From NCBI RefSeq assembly GCF_029537395.1, contig NZ_CP120677.1:1302001-1366000 (forward strand): a DNA stretch of 64,000 nt. Direction: 5' to 3'. The DNA comes from Tissierella sp. Yu-01 (GTDB taxonomy: Bacteria; Bacillota; Clostridia; Tissierellales; Tissierellaceae). Position numbers and translations under genes: made by a program. Under the pieces are notes generated by a model that was not told the origin of the DNA, did not search any database, and saw nothing but the letters and a program-made list of their open reading frames with translations. Of the stretch, positions 16,570 through 24,367 are shown one piece after another; within the stretch, counting starts at the first letter, position 1, and each line of letters begins with the position of its first letter.

Positions 16570-17034
16570 TTACTTAAGATTTGGGAATCCAAGTTGTCTT
16601 AAAGCCTCAAAGATTATAATGTTGGCAGAATTTGCCAAGTTCAAAGATCTGCCTATATCTTTCATCGGAATCCTTATAGCTGTTTCCTTATGTTTTTTTA
16701 TTAATTCTTCTGGTAATCCTTTAGTTTCTTTACCAAATACAAAATATGAGTTGTTCTTATATTGAAACTCATCATAACTTCTATTTGTTTTAGTAGTTGC
16801 AAAATAAAATGTTCCTTCAGGATTCTTCTCCAAAACTTCATCAAAGCTATCATAAATATGAATATCAACTAAGTCCCAATAATCAAGACCCGCTCTTTTC
16901 ATATGTTTATCATCTATGGAAAACCCTAATGGTCTAACAAGATGTAATGAAACTTGCGTCAAAGCACATGTTCTGGCTATTGCTCCTGTGTTGTGTGGTA
17001 TTTCTGGTTCAACTAATACAATATTTAATCCCAT
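16570..17034 (-). CDS. trmL: tRNA (cytidine/uridine-34 2'-O)-methyltransferase TrmL
   Basis: SPOUT-class SAM-dependent enzyme methylating the wobble ribose of tRNA-Leu; acts as a cytoplasmic dimer. 154 residues, family size. N-terminus LVEPEIPHNTGAIARTC (motif 1), FVFGKETKGLPEEL (motif 2, near 98-111) and IPMKDIGRSLNLANSANIIIFE (motif 3 of the trefoil knot). GGAGATG precedes the ATG. It lies 16 bases after the HAD phosphatase gene in the same direction, so the two are probably cotranscribed. Confidence 0.94.
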   Translation of the reverse strand: MGLNIVLVEPEIPHNTGAIARTCALTQVSLHLVRPLGFSIDDKHMKRAGLDYWDLVDIHIYDSFDEVLEKNPEGTFYFATTKTNRSYDEFQYKNNSYFVFGKETKGLPEELIKKHKETAIRIPMKDIGRSLNLANSANIIIFEALRQLGFPNLK

Positions 17035-17050
17035 AATTATTTCATCTCCA

Positions 17051-17854
17051 TTAAATAATAAACTTTTCTATGACAGCTGCTACACCATCTTCATCGTTTG
17101 TGCTAGTTATGTAATCTGCATGGCTTTTCACTATATCTTCTGCATTGCCCATTGCTACACCTAATCCTGCATATTTTATCATAGACAAATCATTCTCATT
17201 ATCACCAATTGCAATTACTTCTTCCTTATGAATGTTCAGTTGATTACAAAGAAATTCTAGACCAATACCCTTAGACGTATCTTTATCCATGACTTCTAGA
17301 TTGTTACTCCAGGACTTAGTTATACTTATTTCAGGTAAACCATTTAGTTCTTCTTGTAGTTTATTAAGGTTATTTATATCGTCGTCTATAAAAAGAAACT
17401 TATAAGCATTTAAATCTTTTTGTTTATATATATCATTCTCGTTTTCCAATATCTTATATTCAATATTTGAATCTCTAGTTGCATAATAATCGATAACTTC
17501 CTTGATATAAACACTTGAATATAGTGTCTTACTATCATAAAAATGATTATAGATACTATATTTCTTACCCAATTTCATTATCTTCTCCACTTTATTCATT
17601 TGTAATGGTTTACTATAAATAATATTTCCTGACTTATCTGCTATTATTGCACCATTGCATGCTATTATATGGTTTTCTAATTGTAGTTTATTAGCATAAT
17701 TTTGTGCTGAACTAAGCAATCTTCCAGTTGACAACACAATGTTTACACCTCTATCCTTCGCTTTGTTTATAGCCTTTATAGTTCTACTTGATAAATCCTT
17801 TTTACTATTTAACAGAGTACCATCCATATCTATTGCTATAAGCTTATATATCAT
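17051..17854 (-). CDS. Cof-type HAD-IIB phosphatase
   Basis: Cytoplasmic haloacid-dehalogenase phosphatase of the Cof/YidA group, acting on sugar phosphates, nucleotides or similar; the substrate cannot be told from sequence. 267 residues: motif I AIDMDGTLLNSKK (nucleophile Asp near 8), motif II LSTGR, Lys of motif III near the C-terminal half, and motif IV AIGDNENDLSMIKYAGLGVAMGNA. A type C2B cap lies between. GGAGGTG precedes the ATG. It lies in a minus-strand group with the epimerase upstream and trmL downstream. Confidence 0.92.
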   Translation of the reverse strand: MIYKLIAIDMDGTLLNSKKDLSSRTIKAINKAKDRGVNIVLSTGRLLSSAQNYANKLQLENHIIACNGAIIADKSGNIIYSKPLQMNKVEKIMKLGKKYSIYNHFYDSKTLYSSVYIKEVIDYYATRDSNIEYKILENENDIYKQKDLNAYKFLFIDDDINNLNKLQEELNGLPEISITKSWSNNLEVMDKDTSKGIGLEFLCNQLNIHKEEVIAIGDNENDLSMIKYAGLGVAMGNAEDIVKSHADYITSTNDEDGVAAVIEKFII

Positions 17855-17923
17855 TTAAACACCTCCAAATAATTAATATATCATATTAGAATATTATTAC
17901 CAAATACTAATACAAAAAATAAT

Positions 17924-17947
17924 AGGGCCAACTTTATAGCTGCCCCT
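17924..17947 (-). terminator. Possible terminator after the DapF-fold gene
   Basis: Short GC arms AGGG and CCCT flank the stop codon region of the epimerase gene and are followed on the minus strand by TATTATTTTTTG. The stem is short and partly lies in the coding end, so this is weak. Confidence 0.4.
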
Positions 17948-18788
17948 CTAAATATACAACCCCTTCTGAAACTATATCTACTTTACCATCTAGATACAAT
18001 TCTGTTATCTTACCATTTTCTAAGGTAATAGATACTTCAAGTTCTCCTCCAGGTTGTTTGACTTTTTCTTCAATGCTTATATTTTTATTTAAAGCTAGTG
18101 CAACACCCAATGCTGAGGTACCAGAAGCACAACTTCTTTCCCAATACTTGCTATCTGTAGCTCTTACATAAACCAATGGTTTTAGGAATCTATCTTCATA
18201 ATTATAGAACATTAAACCAAAAGCATCATAATCCTCTTTCTCCATCTTATCTTTGATTACTTCAAAAAACTTTTCTTTTTCATTTACTTCATTTTCATCA
18301 ACTATAAAATGTGTAATTCCCGGAAAATCAATTCTGTTTAAATCAATCAACGTTCCTTCAAAGGAAATATTTGTTTTTGATATTCTATGGGGCAATGGCA
18401 TTTTGACCTTGGAATAAAAAACACTTTCTTCATCAGTTTCTCTCACCTGACAACTTAATAACTCATCGTATCCTGATACTTCTAAAATTACATTATAGAT
18501 ATCATCATTTTTAGTTATGCTATCTACCTTTAGATGTACCATAAGTGCTGCAAGTGATCTAGTTGCATTTCCACAAAATTCTCCGCCCATCATTTGTAGT
18601 CTTAGTGTATTCAACGATTTTCCTTTCATAGTCCTAGGATTTTCTACAAATCCAACCTGCTCTCCATGTATGCAGTTATAATCCATAAGTTTATTTGCCA
18701 TTATCATGTGTTGAGAAGAATCAACTTGATCCATTACAAATATTGTCATATTCTCTACCGGGTTTACTTTTACATAATTCAGCTTCAT
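17934..18788 (-). CDS. DapF-fold amino-acid epimerase/racemase-like protein
   Basis: 284 residues. It keeps both cysteines of the cofactor-independent two-base mechanism: Cys72 in MGGEFCGNATR and Cys220 in YWERSCASGTSALG. These motifs place it in the diaminopimelate epimerase fold, but the sequence around them (GGEFCGNATR, SCASGT) is closer to non-DAP members such as histidine racemase CntK than to true DapF (SGTGACA). No dap or metallophore genes are adjacent; a BtuF-like lipoprotein gene lies 113 bases upstream. Substrate unknown: an amino acid racemase is the best guess, not shown. Confidence 0.75.
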   Translation of the reverse strand: MKLNYVKVNPVENMTIFVMDQVDSSQHMIMANKLMDYNCIHGEQVGFVENPRTMKGKSLNTLRLQMMGGEFCGNATRSLAALMVHLKVDSITKNDDIYNVILEVSGYDELLSCQVRETDEESVFYSKVKMPLPHRISKTNISFEGTLIDLNRIDFPGITHFIVDENEVNEKEKFFEVIKDKMEKEDYDAFGLMFYNYEDRFLKPLVYVRATDSKYWERSCASGTSALGVALALNKNISIEEKVKQPGGELEVSITLENGKITELYLDGKVDIVSEGVVYLEGQL

Positions 18789-18901
18789 ATTATACCTCCG
18801 TTAAACTTAGGTTATTTATGTCATCAATTTCAATTAGCCCTAACTTTTTAAATTTCGATAGCTTCTTCAATCACAGGAACTTAATTTTTCACTTTTGAAC
18901 T

Positions 18902-19861
18902 TTACTTAAAGATTTCAGGATGGATTGCTTTAGCTACTAATTCAAGGGCTTGAATTATTCTAGGTCCAGGCCTGGATACTACATTTGGATCAAGCAAATG
19001 AACTTCCTCATTAATAATCGCATCAATATTTTCATATCCGGGTCTTGCTGATATTGATTCTACTGTTTTTTCAGGTAAATCTACAGATGTTAAATAAACT
19101 TCTGGATTTAATTTTATTAATTGCTCTAGATCAAATTGTGGATATTCTACCTCAGTATCCTTAGCTATGTTATCTCCACCAACTAAAGTCATTAGTTCAT
19201 CCATAAATGAACCAGGTCCTGCAGCCATCAATGGTTCATGCCAAATTTCATAGAATACCTTCCTAGGTTTTACTCCTTCAATTTTACTTAATACTTCATT
19301 CATATGGTCATTCATTTCTTCAATAAGAGTCTCAGCTTCATCAACCTTACCAGTTAATCGTCCTATTTTCTCTATTGTTCCTATAACAGCTTCTATTGAT
19401 TCAGGTTCAAATGCCACATAGTTTATCCCTGCTTCATCTAATCTAAAGTTTTCTTCTTCATTACCCTCACCATAGATAACTACTAAATCTGGTTCAAGTT
19501 CTATTATTCTTTCTATATTATTACCATTAAAATCTCCAACCTTTTCTATCTCAAGTACTTCAGCTGGATAATCATCAAATATAGACACTCCGACTATCCT
19601 TTCACCAAGACCTAGAGCATATAATATTTCCGTATTACTTGGTGTTAGTGAAATAATTCTCTCTGGTGCCTTTTGTAAGGTAACTTCTCTCCCAAAATCA
19701 TCAACTATGCTAAATACTTGTGTTCCTTCATCTTCACTAGACATTTCACCCTGTACTGGTGTATCTTCTTCTACTGTATTATTACCCTGTGTACATCCAA
19801 CTATGAATACCCCTAAGGCCATAATTGCTATGACTAATGCTAATCTTCTATACTTTAACAT
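18902..19861 (-). CDS. BtuF-like ABC substrate-binding lipoprotein
   Basis: Extracellular lipoprotein of the helical-backbone metal-receptor superfamily (BtuF/FepB), binding a corrinoid, heme or siderophore. 319 residues: signal peptide with lipobox FIVGC (Cys near 23), acidic linker, then the signature RIISLTPSNTEILYALGLGERIVGVS (near 65-90), a long central helix, and a second lobe (YEIWHEPLMAAGPGSFMDELM). The WHEP and PGSF segments resemble cobalamin-binding members. No permease or ATPase is adjacent, so it may feed the ABC importer at 59-62 kb or a distant one (inference). Confidence 0.82.
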   Translation of the reverse strand: MLKYRRLALVIAIMALGVFIVGCTQGNNTVEEDTPVQGEMSSEDEGTQVFSIVDDFGREVTLQKAPERIISLTPSNTEILYALGLGERIVGVSIFDDYPAEVLEIEKVGDFNGNNIERIIELEPDLVVIYGEGNEEENFRLDEAGINYVAFEPESIEAVIGTIEKIGRLTGKVDEAETLIEEMNDHMNEVLSKIEGVKPRKVFYEIWHEPLMAAGPGSFMDELMTLVGGDNIAKDTEVEYPQFDLEQLIKLNPEVYLTSVDLPEKTVESISARPGYENIDAIINEEVHLLDPNVVSRPGPRIIQALELVAKAIHPEIFK

Positions 19862-19895
19862 TTATCCTATTCCTCCTACTATACTGACTCATAGA

Positions 19896-21329
19896 TCATT
19901 GCCCTAAATCAATTACCTCTATGTTCTCATCAAAGGATTCTATAGAAACTGGTTCATCTACAGATGCGTCTACAGGTTCCGCTGGCACATTTTTAGGTAA
20001 TTCAGGACCAACTTTATAGATATAATCCCTTTCTCTATAATAATCAAAGGTTATTTGATATCTGTCAACCACCTTACCGTCTTTTATAATAGATTTGAAG
20101 GTTCTTACTTTGTAGCCAGTTCTACCTTCTTGAATCATTGTTCTACTACCAGGTTCTGCATTTGGGTCAAGTTTCTCCTGAACCTCATAAGGTATGGTTT
20201 CAATTAATTCAGGCTCTATTTTTATCGTATAATCCTTAGCTGTAGTATCTCCGTAGATATAAAAATATATATTATTACCAATTATCTTGGAATAGGTATA
20301 TATTGGATAATCAAAATCATTTCTGAACTTCAAGTCCAAATATCCCCTTGCAACAGCTCCATCAGTTCCTCTTGGCACATATGAAGCAGCAATCGAATGA
20401 GGATGTCTTTCTACTATAGTTAAATCCGATAATAAGAGTGCATTATATAAAGTTGTCGATGTTTGACAAACTCCTCCACCCATTCCTGGCGTCAACTCAC
20501 CATTTAATATAACTGGAGCTTCCATAAAACCAGTATCTGAATTTATTGGTCCCACTGTTTCGTTATAGGATATTTCATCTCCTGGAAGAATCAATAAATT
20601 GCTTAATCTTTTTGCAGATAACTTTATATTTTGAACTCTACCATAGGCGCTACCTTTAAAAGATGTAGAGAATTCTCCTATTACACCATTTATTCTACTT
20701 AATAATTCCTTAGTAATCTTTGGTTCTGTAACTTCAATAGGTAAATTAATGTCTTCCAATTCATATACATTATCAACTAATAAATTTATAAGTTCACTTT
20801 TATCTAACTTAAAACCTGTCTTTTCTTCAGTGACAATAAAATCGCCATTATTAAAATCAAATGTTGCATCTGTACTATCTTGATTTATGTCTTTCTCAAT
20901 TTTATCAACTAACTCTAAAACTAAATCCCTGTTATATTCTGGTTCAAGATATAACAGCTTTTTATTTTTCTGTAATTCTTTAATTGTTTTATATCTACTG
21001 ATTAAGTTACCATCTCGACCAATTGAATAAGCTTCTTCAATTGCACCTTCATAATCGTATGAATGACCCAATGTCTTTAATTCAATATTATAGTTTATAT
21101 CATTATAAAAAAGGTTGAATGCCTTTCCAACATCATCAGTATCCTTTTGCTCCTTAATAAATTCTAGAGCCTGTTCTTTAGTCATTCCACCAATATCATA
21201 TCCGTCTATAGTAATTCCGTTATAAATCGTGCCTGTATTAATTTCTGTACTGTATATATAATAAATTGCTCCTAGTAATCCTCCTAAAACTATGACTATT
21301 GATGATAGTATTATGATGATCTTCTTCAT
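19896..21329 (-). CDS. VanW-family wall-associated protein
   Basis: 477 residues, one N-terminal membrane segment (about 5-25), then peptidoglycan-binding-4 type repeats (GYDIGGMTKEQALEFI, and again near 165-210), a VanW domain (near 245-370; LPGDEISYNETVGPINSDTGF, GGGVCQTSTTLYNALL, ERHPHSIAASYVPRGTDGAV) and a G5-like tail (TIPYEVQEKLDPNAEPG). Such proteins are anchored outside the membrane; the biochemical role is not established. It shares one base with the end of nth (TAATG), so the two are translationally coupled. Confidence 0.88.
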   Translation of the reverse strand: MKKIIIILSSIVIVLGGLLGAIYYIYSTEINTGTIYNGITIDGYDIGGMTKEQALEFIKEQKDTDDVGKAFNLFYNDINYNIELKTLGHSYDYEGAIEEAYSIGRDGNLISRYKTIKELQKNKKLLYLEPEYNRDLVLELVDKIEKDINQDSTDATFDFNNGDFIVTEEKTGFKLDKSELINLLVDNVYELEDINLPIEVTEPKITKELLSRINGVIGEFSTSFKGSAYGRVQNIKLSAKRLSNLLILPGDEISYNETVGPINSDTGFMEAPVILNGELTPGMGGGVCQTSTTLYNALLLSDLTIVERHPHSIAASYVPRGTDGAVARGYLDLKFRNDFDYPIYTYSKIIGNNIYFYIYGDTTAKDYTIKIEPELIETIPYEVQEKLDPNAEPGSRTMIQEGRTGYKVRTFKSIIKDGKVVDRYQITFDYYRERDYIYKVGPELPKNVPAEPVDASVDEPVSIESFDENIEVIDLGQ

Positions 21330-21976
21330 TACTTCCCTCCTTTTTTATAGTAATAACAATACTCTGTCAAAGGACATTCCTCACAAAGAGGTCTTCTTGC
21401 TTTGCAGATTCTTCTTCCATGAAAAATCAATAGATGATGAGCTTTTGACCACATTTCTTTATCAATTATACCCATTAAGTCCTTCTCAGTATCATCAACA
21501 TTATCACTATTAGCCAGTCCAATTCTATTGGATACTCGAAAAACATGAGTATCAACAGCAATGGCTGGTGTGTTAAATGCATTACTAACTACTACATTAG
21601 CAGTTTTTCTTCCTACACCCGGAAGAGTCATCAATTCATCTCTGTCTTCTGGTACTTTGCTATTGTATTTTTCTACTAGTAATCTACATGTAGCTATTAT
21701 GTTCCTACTTTTATTATTATAAAATCCAATAGTTTTTATTTTTTCACCTAGTTGTTCTGCACTTAGTTTCAAATAATCTTCTGGAGTTTTAAATTCTTTA
21801 AATAATTCTGTTGTTACCTTATTTACTTGTACGTCTGTAGTTTGAGCAGACATTATAGTAGCTATCAATAATTCAAAAGGATTAGTGAAGTTTAGTTCAG
21901 CTTTTGCATCAGGAAATATGTCAAGTAATATATCTATTACCTCTTTAGCTTCCTTCTTCTTTAGTTTTTTTCCCAT
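21329..21976 (-). CDS. nth: Endonuclease III
   Basis: DNA glycosylase/AP lyase removing oxidised pyrimidines. 215 residues with the helix-hairpin-helix LPGVGRKTANVVVSN containing the catalytic Lys (near 121), the catalytic Asp in AIAVDTHVFRVSNRIGL (near 139), and a C-terminal 4Fe-4S loop C-X6-C-X2-C-X5-C (CKARRPLCEECPLTEYC). GGTGATAAA precedes the ATG. Order DUF503-nth-vanW on the minus strand, tightly packed. Confidence 0.96.
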   Translation of the reverse strand: MGKKLKKKEAKEVIDILLDIFPDAKAELNFTNPFELLIATIMSAQTTDVQVNKVTTELFKEFKTPEDYLKLSAEQLGEKIKTIGFYNNKSRNIIATCRLLVEKYNSKVPEDRDELMTLPGVGRKTANVVVSNAFNTPAIAVDTHVFRVSNRIGLANSDNVDDTEKDLMGIIDKEMWSKAHHLLIFHGRRICKARRPLCEECPLTEYCYYYKKGGK

Positions 21977-21984
21977 TTTATCAC

Positions 21985-22266
21985 CTACAATATTTCTATA
22001 TTATAATCCACAATCTCCACTCGACTGTCTCCATCTATAAATCTCATAACATTTGAAATCACCTGGTTTGCATGTTGAGTATCATTAGTCACACAGGCAA
22101 AGCCTATAACAGATGACTTCCAACTATCATTTAAATCTACCTCAGCAATAGATATGTTGAATCTAGATTGCAATTTACCAATTATGCTTTTAATTATATG
22201 CCTCTTTTCCTTAAGTGAATTCGATTCAAATATATTTAATTTCAAAGAACAAGCTCCTATAATCAA
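21985..22266 (-). CDS. DUF503 family protein (YlxP-like)
   Basis: Small conserved Firmicute protein of unknown biochemical role; YlxP of Bacillus lies in the ribosome-maturation/nusA-infB operon. 93 residues when started at TTG 22264-22266, which sits 5 bases after GAGGTGA; the upstream GTG overlaps that site. Family hallmark NSLKEKRHIIKSIIGKLQ near residues 15-32 and the DSWKSSVIGFACVTND strand follow. Here it leads a DUF503-nth-vanW group. Confidence 0.85.
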   Translation of the reverse strand: MIIGACSLKLNIFESNSLKEKRHIIKSIIGKLQSRFNISIAEVDLNDSWKSSVIGFACVTNDTQHANQVISNVMRFIDGDSRVEIVDYNIEIL

Positions 22267-22393
22267 AGTTCTCACCTCATAATATATTTAAGACTACAGT
22301 AACTATTTTAGACTATTTTAGATAAAATTAATAGTTACAAATAGAAAACAGTAAGTACTTTTTTGTAAAATATCACAAAATGTTTCCCAAAAA

Positions 22394-22428
22394 ATGGAAC
22401 AAAGTATATGTGTAGTACTTTGTTCCAT
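22394..22428 (-). terminator. Terminator after the small secreted protein gene
   Basis: Perfect 13-base stem ATGGAACAAAGTA/TACTTTGTTCCAT with a 9-base loop followed by TTTTTT on the minus strand, 86 bases after the stop. A textbook intrinsic terminator. Confidence 0.88.
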
Positions 22429-22513
22429 CATTATTTAATATTTATTGATTATCTTTAAGATAATAGTGTATTTGGTGTTGGATTAGCCTTTCTACAGACT
22501 TTATACCATAAAC

Positions 22514-22942
22514 CTAGTAACTTTGAGAACTACTTGTTACAGTAGTGCTTTCAGATTGAGTACCGCTATATGCAGTCACAGTAGATACTATCCTATATTC
22601 ATAACCACTGGAAACATGATATGAACCGTTGAAATTCAATATCCTATAATTGCTACTTTCATTCCATGTTTTTATGGTTGTCCACCTTCCACCTTTATAT
22701 TGCTGTACTTTAATTGTTGCTAAAACACTTGTTACATTGCTGTTTCCGGTTACATAAGTTTCTACTGTCGCTTTTCCACTTGAATTGATAAATAGCTTTG
22801 CTTCTGCCATAGCTATATAAGTAAACATTGGAGATATTAGAACTTCATCATGATTTACTTCCAACTTGTCTGCTAAAGAAGGTAAGGCAAAGGTACATAT
22901 TATTGCCAATACTAACAGATAGATAGTAATTTTTTTCTTCAT
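22514..22942 (-). CDS. Small secreted protein (DUF6147-like)
   Basis: 142 residues from the ATG at 22940-22942; GAGGAGG lies 9 bases upstream and the earlier in-frame TTG overlaps that site. Signal peptide of about 25 residues ends at LPSLADK. The mature part is beta-rich with many Ser/Thr and Tyr (AEAKLFINSSGKATVE, TTIKTWNESS, SGYEYRIVSTVTAYSG), like small exported proteins of Clostridia grouped as DUF6147. Function unknown. Just upstream lies a 45-base element that also occurs in the sigma-factor gene at 24677, suggesting it belongs to that regulon (inference). Confidence 0.7.
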   Translation of the reverse strand: MKKKITIYLLVLAIICTFALPSLADKLEVNHDEVLISPMFTYIAMAEAKLFINSSGKATVETYVTGNSNVTSVLATIKVQQYKGGRWTTIKTWNESSNYRILNFNGSYHVSSGYEYRIVSTVTAYSGTQSESTTVTSSSQSY

Positions 22943-23099
22943 AATTAAAAGCCTCCTCAAAAGTTATATTAGTATTTTTTTCTCTTACTATATATAACGA
23001 AATCAAAGAGGCTTTTGTGGACACTTTTGCGATTTTTTATTTTCTTATTATTTATATCTCCTTCAATAGCATTCAGAAGTTCACAATAAGAAACTTCAA
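22937..23099 (-). repeat. Tandem-duplicated segment, copy 1
   Basis: Matches 23567-23726 almost base for base around the ribosome site and the 45-base promoter-like element, then diverges inside the 3' end of an anti-sigma gene copy. The two copies lie 630 bases apart in the same orientation, as expected of an old tandem duplication that has lost parts of both units. Confidence 0.8.
22984..23028 (-). promoter_or_regulatory. 45-base promoter-like element, copy 1
   Basis: The minus strand has GTGTCCACAAA, an 11-base spacer, then TTTCGTTATATATAGTAAG. The CGTTATA part resembles an ECF-type -10 element and lies about 45 bases before the start of the secreted protein gene. Identical copy at 23613-23657; related segment inside the sigma gene at 24677-24719. 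Confidence 0.5.
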
Positions 23100-23110
23100 A
23101 TCAGTTTGCA
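23030..23110 (-). pseudogene. Remnant of a duplicated anti-sigma (DUF4367) gene
   Basis: The minus strand encodes EVSYCELLNAIEG-DINNKK, aligning with EVSFEELVDIIEG-IIKNKK at the C-terminus of the intact gene at 23666. Upstream sequence to about 23170 is similar but carries stops. No start or ribosome site remains. Confidence 0.7.
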
Positions 23111-23194
23111 AATCACTTAAAATCATAGAGATTGTCTTATGCTTGAGTAAACTCCATTTTGTCTCTCTACCTATACATTGGGATTTTGGAAACC

Positions 23195-23476
23195 CTACCA
23201 GCTTAAAATAGATAATATCCCTAAAATCCAAATAATAAGTGAAGGTAGTAAAATCTTCAAGTATTTATATTCTTTCATTTGGTATTTTCGTTTAAGATTT
23301 GTAGTTATTATAATCATCCATGATATTGAGAATGTTATTATTGGTGAAATCTTATGATATTTTTTAGATAGATAAGTGGAACCACTCATAATGGAGCATG
23401 ACCATAGAACACTTATAATTAATAAAATTAAAAATATTATTATAAGTCTATTAAACATCTTGTTTATCTTATCCAT
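23195..23476 (-). CDS. Hypothetical small membrane protein
   Basis: 93 residues with three hydrophobic segments (about 10-30, 44-60, 73-92) and basic loops between (KRKYQMKEYKYLK). GGAGG lies 9 bases before the ATG, which supports a real gene. It lies between the two copies of the duplicated segment. No family recognised; a small exporter-associated or immunity-type protein is possible but nothing shows it. Confidence 0.6.
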   Translation of the reverse strand: MDKINKMFNRLIIIFLILLIISVLWSCSIMSGSTYLSKKYHKISPIITFSISWMIIITTNLKRKYQMKEYKYLKILLPSLIIWILGILSILSW

Positions 23477-23566
23477 TATATAATTCCTCCATAATTATAT
23501 TTAGTACCTAAAATCAAAATCAGAGCCAATTTGATTTCTATTCCTACCAAAAGAGCGTTAGTATTT

Positions 23567-23726
23567 CTTCATAATTAAAACCTCCTTGAAAGTTATATTA
23601 GTATTTTTTCCTCTTACTATATATAACGAAATCAAAGAGGCTTTTGTGGACACTTTTACAAATTTTTATTTCTTATTTTTTATAATTCCTTCAATAATAT
23701 CTACAAGTTCTTCAAAAGAAACTTCA
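23567..23726 (-). repeat. Tandem-duplicated segment, copy 2
   Basis: Contains the start codon and ribosome site of a lost second copy of the secreted-protein gene (CCTCC...TTCAT, 23568-23587), the 45-base element at 23613-23657, and the 3' end of the intact anti-sigma gene. The rest of the second secreted-protein gene is gone. Confidence 0.75.
23613..23657 (-). promoter_or_regulatory. 45-base promoter-like element, copy 2
   Basis: Identical over 45 bases to the element at 22984-23028 although the flanks have diverged. It now faces only the remnant start of the lost secreted-protein gene and lies 9 bases after the anti-sigma stop. Confidence 0.5.
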
Positions 23727-24367
23727 GCATTGATACTATAACTAAAATTATTGTCAGTCCAATACGCAGTAAAAATTCCCTTATTAAAGAAATATGATAT
23801 TATCTGATTATCGATTCCCATTTCTTCGGTTATTGCACCTTCAGTATCAATCTGTATTTCTCCACTTGTAATAACACTTTGTATAAATACTATTATTTTA
23901 TTCCCATTCATGTAATCAATTTTTCTTGTTATATCTGTTTCTATCTCATTTATGATTATAAAACCATCAGGAATATATGATGGTTGTGTAAAACCCAATC
24001 CTTCGATAGAAGGTCTTTCAATTTCTATTACTATAGAAGTAAACTTCTCATAAATATTTGTTATTATATTAAAGAATGCTTCTTTATAAGTTTCTGCAGT
24101 AGCAATTAATAATCCATTTGTTAAAATACATAAAATCAAGAAACCAGCAATGAATTTTCGTAAGGTAACATACTTTCTTTGTACTGGAATTCTAGCATAT
24201 TCCTTAATTATTTTCTTCATCTTTCTTTTATAGTTGACTGAAAATGTATGAGGTTCTATGTGCTTATCTCTTTCTTCCTCTAATTGTTCCAGTAATATAT
24301 TAGCCTTTGGCATGAACTCATACAATAGTCTGTCTAAAGCTTCGTCTGTTAATGTTTTGCCCTTCAT
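23666..24367 (-). CDS. Anti-sigma factor-like protein with DUF4367 domain
   Basis: 233 residues: cytoplasmic N-terminal part (1-70), one membrane helix (about 71-90, FIAGFLILCILTNGLLIAT), then an extracellular DUF4367 domain with PSYIPDGFIIINE, IIVFIQSVI, IDTEGAITEE and FSYSINAEVSFEELVDIIEG. This one-helix layout is typical of membrane anti-sigma factors in Clostridia. Its ATG overlaps the stop of the sigma gene by 4 bases, so the two are coupled, and it presumably holds that sigma factor at the membrane (inference from the family). Confidence 0.82.
   Translation of the reverse strand: MKGKTLTDEALDRLLYEFMPKANILLEQLEEERDKHIEPHTFSVNYKRKMKKIIKEYARIPVQRKYVTLRKFIAGFLILCILTNGLLIATAETYKEAFFNIITNIYEKFTSIVIEIERPSIEGLGFTQPSYIPDGFIIINEIETDITRKIDYMNGNKIIVFIQSVITSGEIQIDTEGAITEEMGIDNQIISYFFNKGIFTAYWTDNNFSYSINAEVSFEELVDIIEGIIKNKK

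Noticed and set aside
18902-19861. A metallophore (staphylopine-like) biosynthesis cluster built on the racemase and binding protein
   Set aside because: No nicotianamine-synthase-like or opine-dehydrogenase-like gene is nearby, so the pathway is not supported.
22299-22336. GTAACTATT...AATAGTTAC inverted repeat upstream of DUF503
   Set aside because: Arms are short with a loop of about 20 AT-rich bases; in AT-rich sequence this is not significant.
23195-23476. Toxin or immunity assignment for the 93-residue membrane protein
   Set aside because: Only hydrophobic segments are visible; no toxin, bacteriocin or export genes are nearby.
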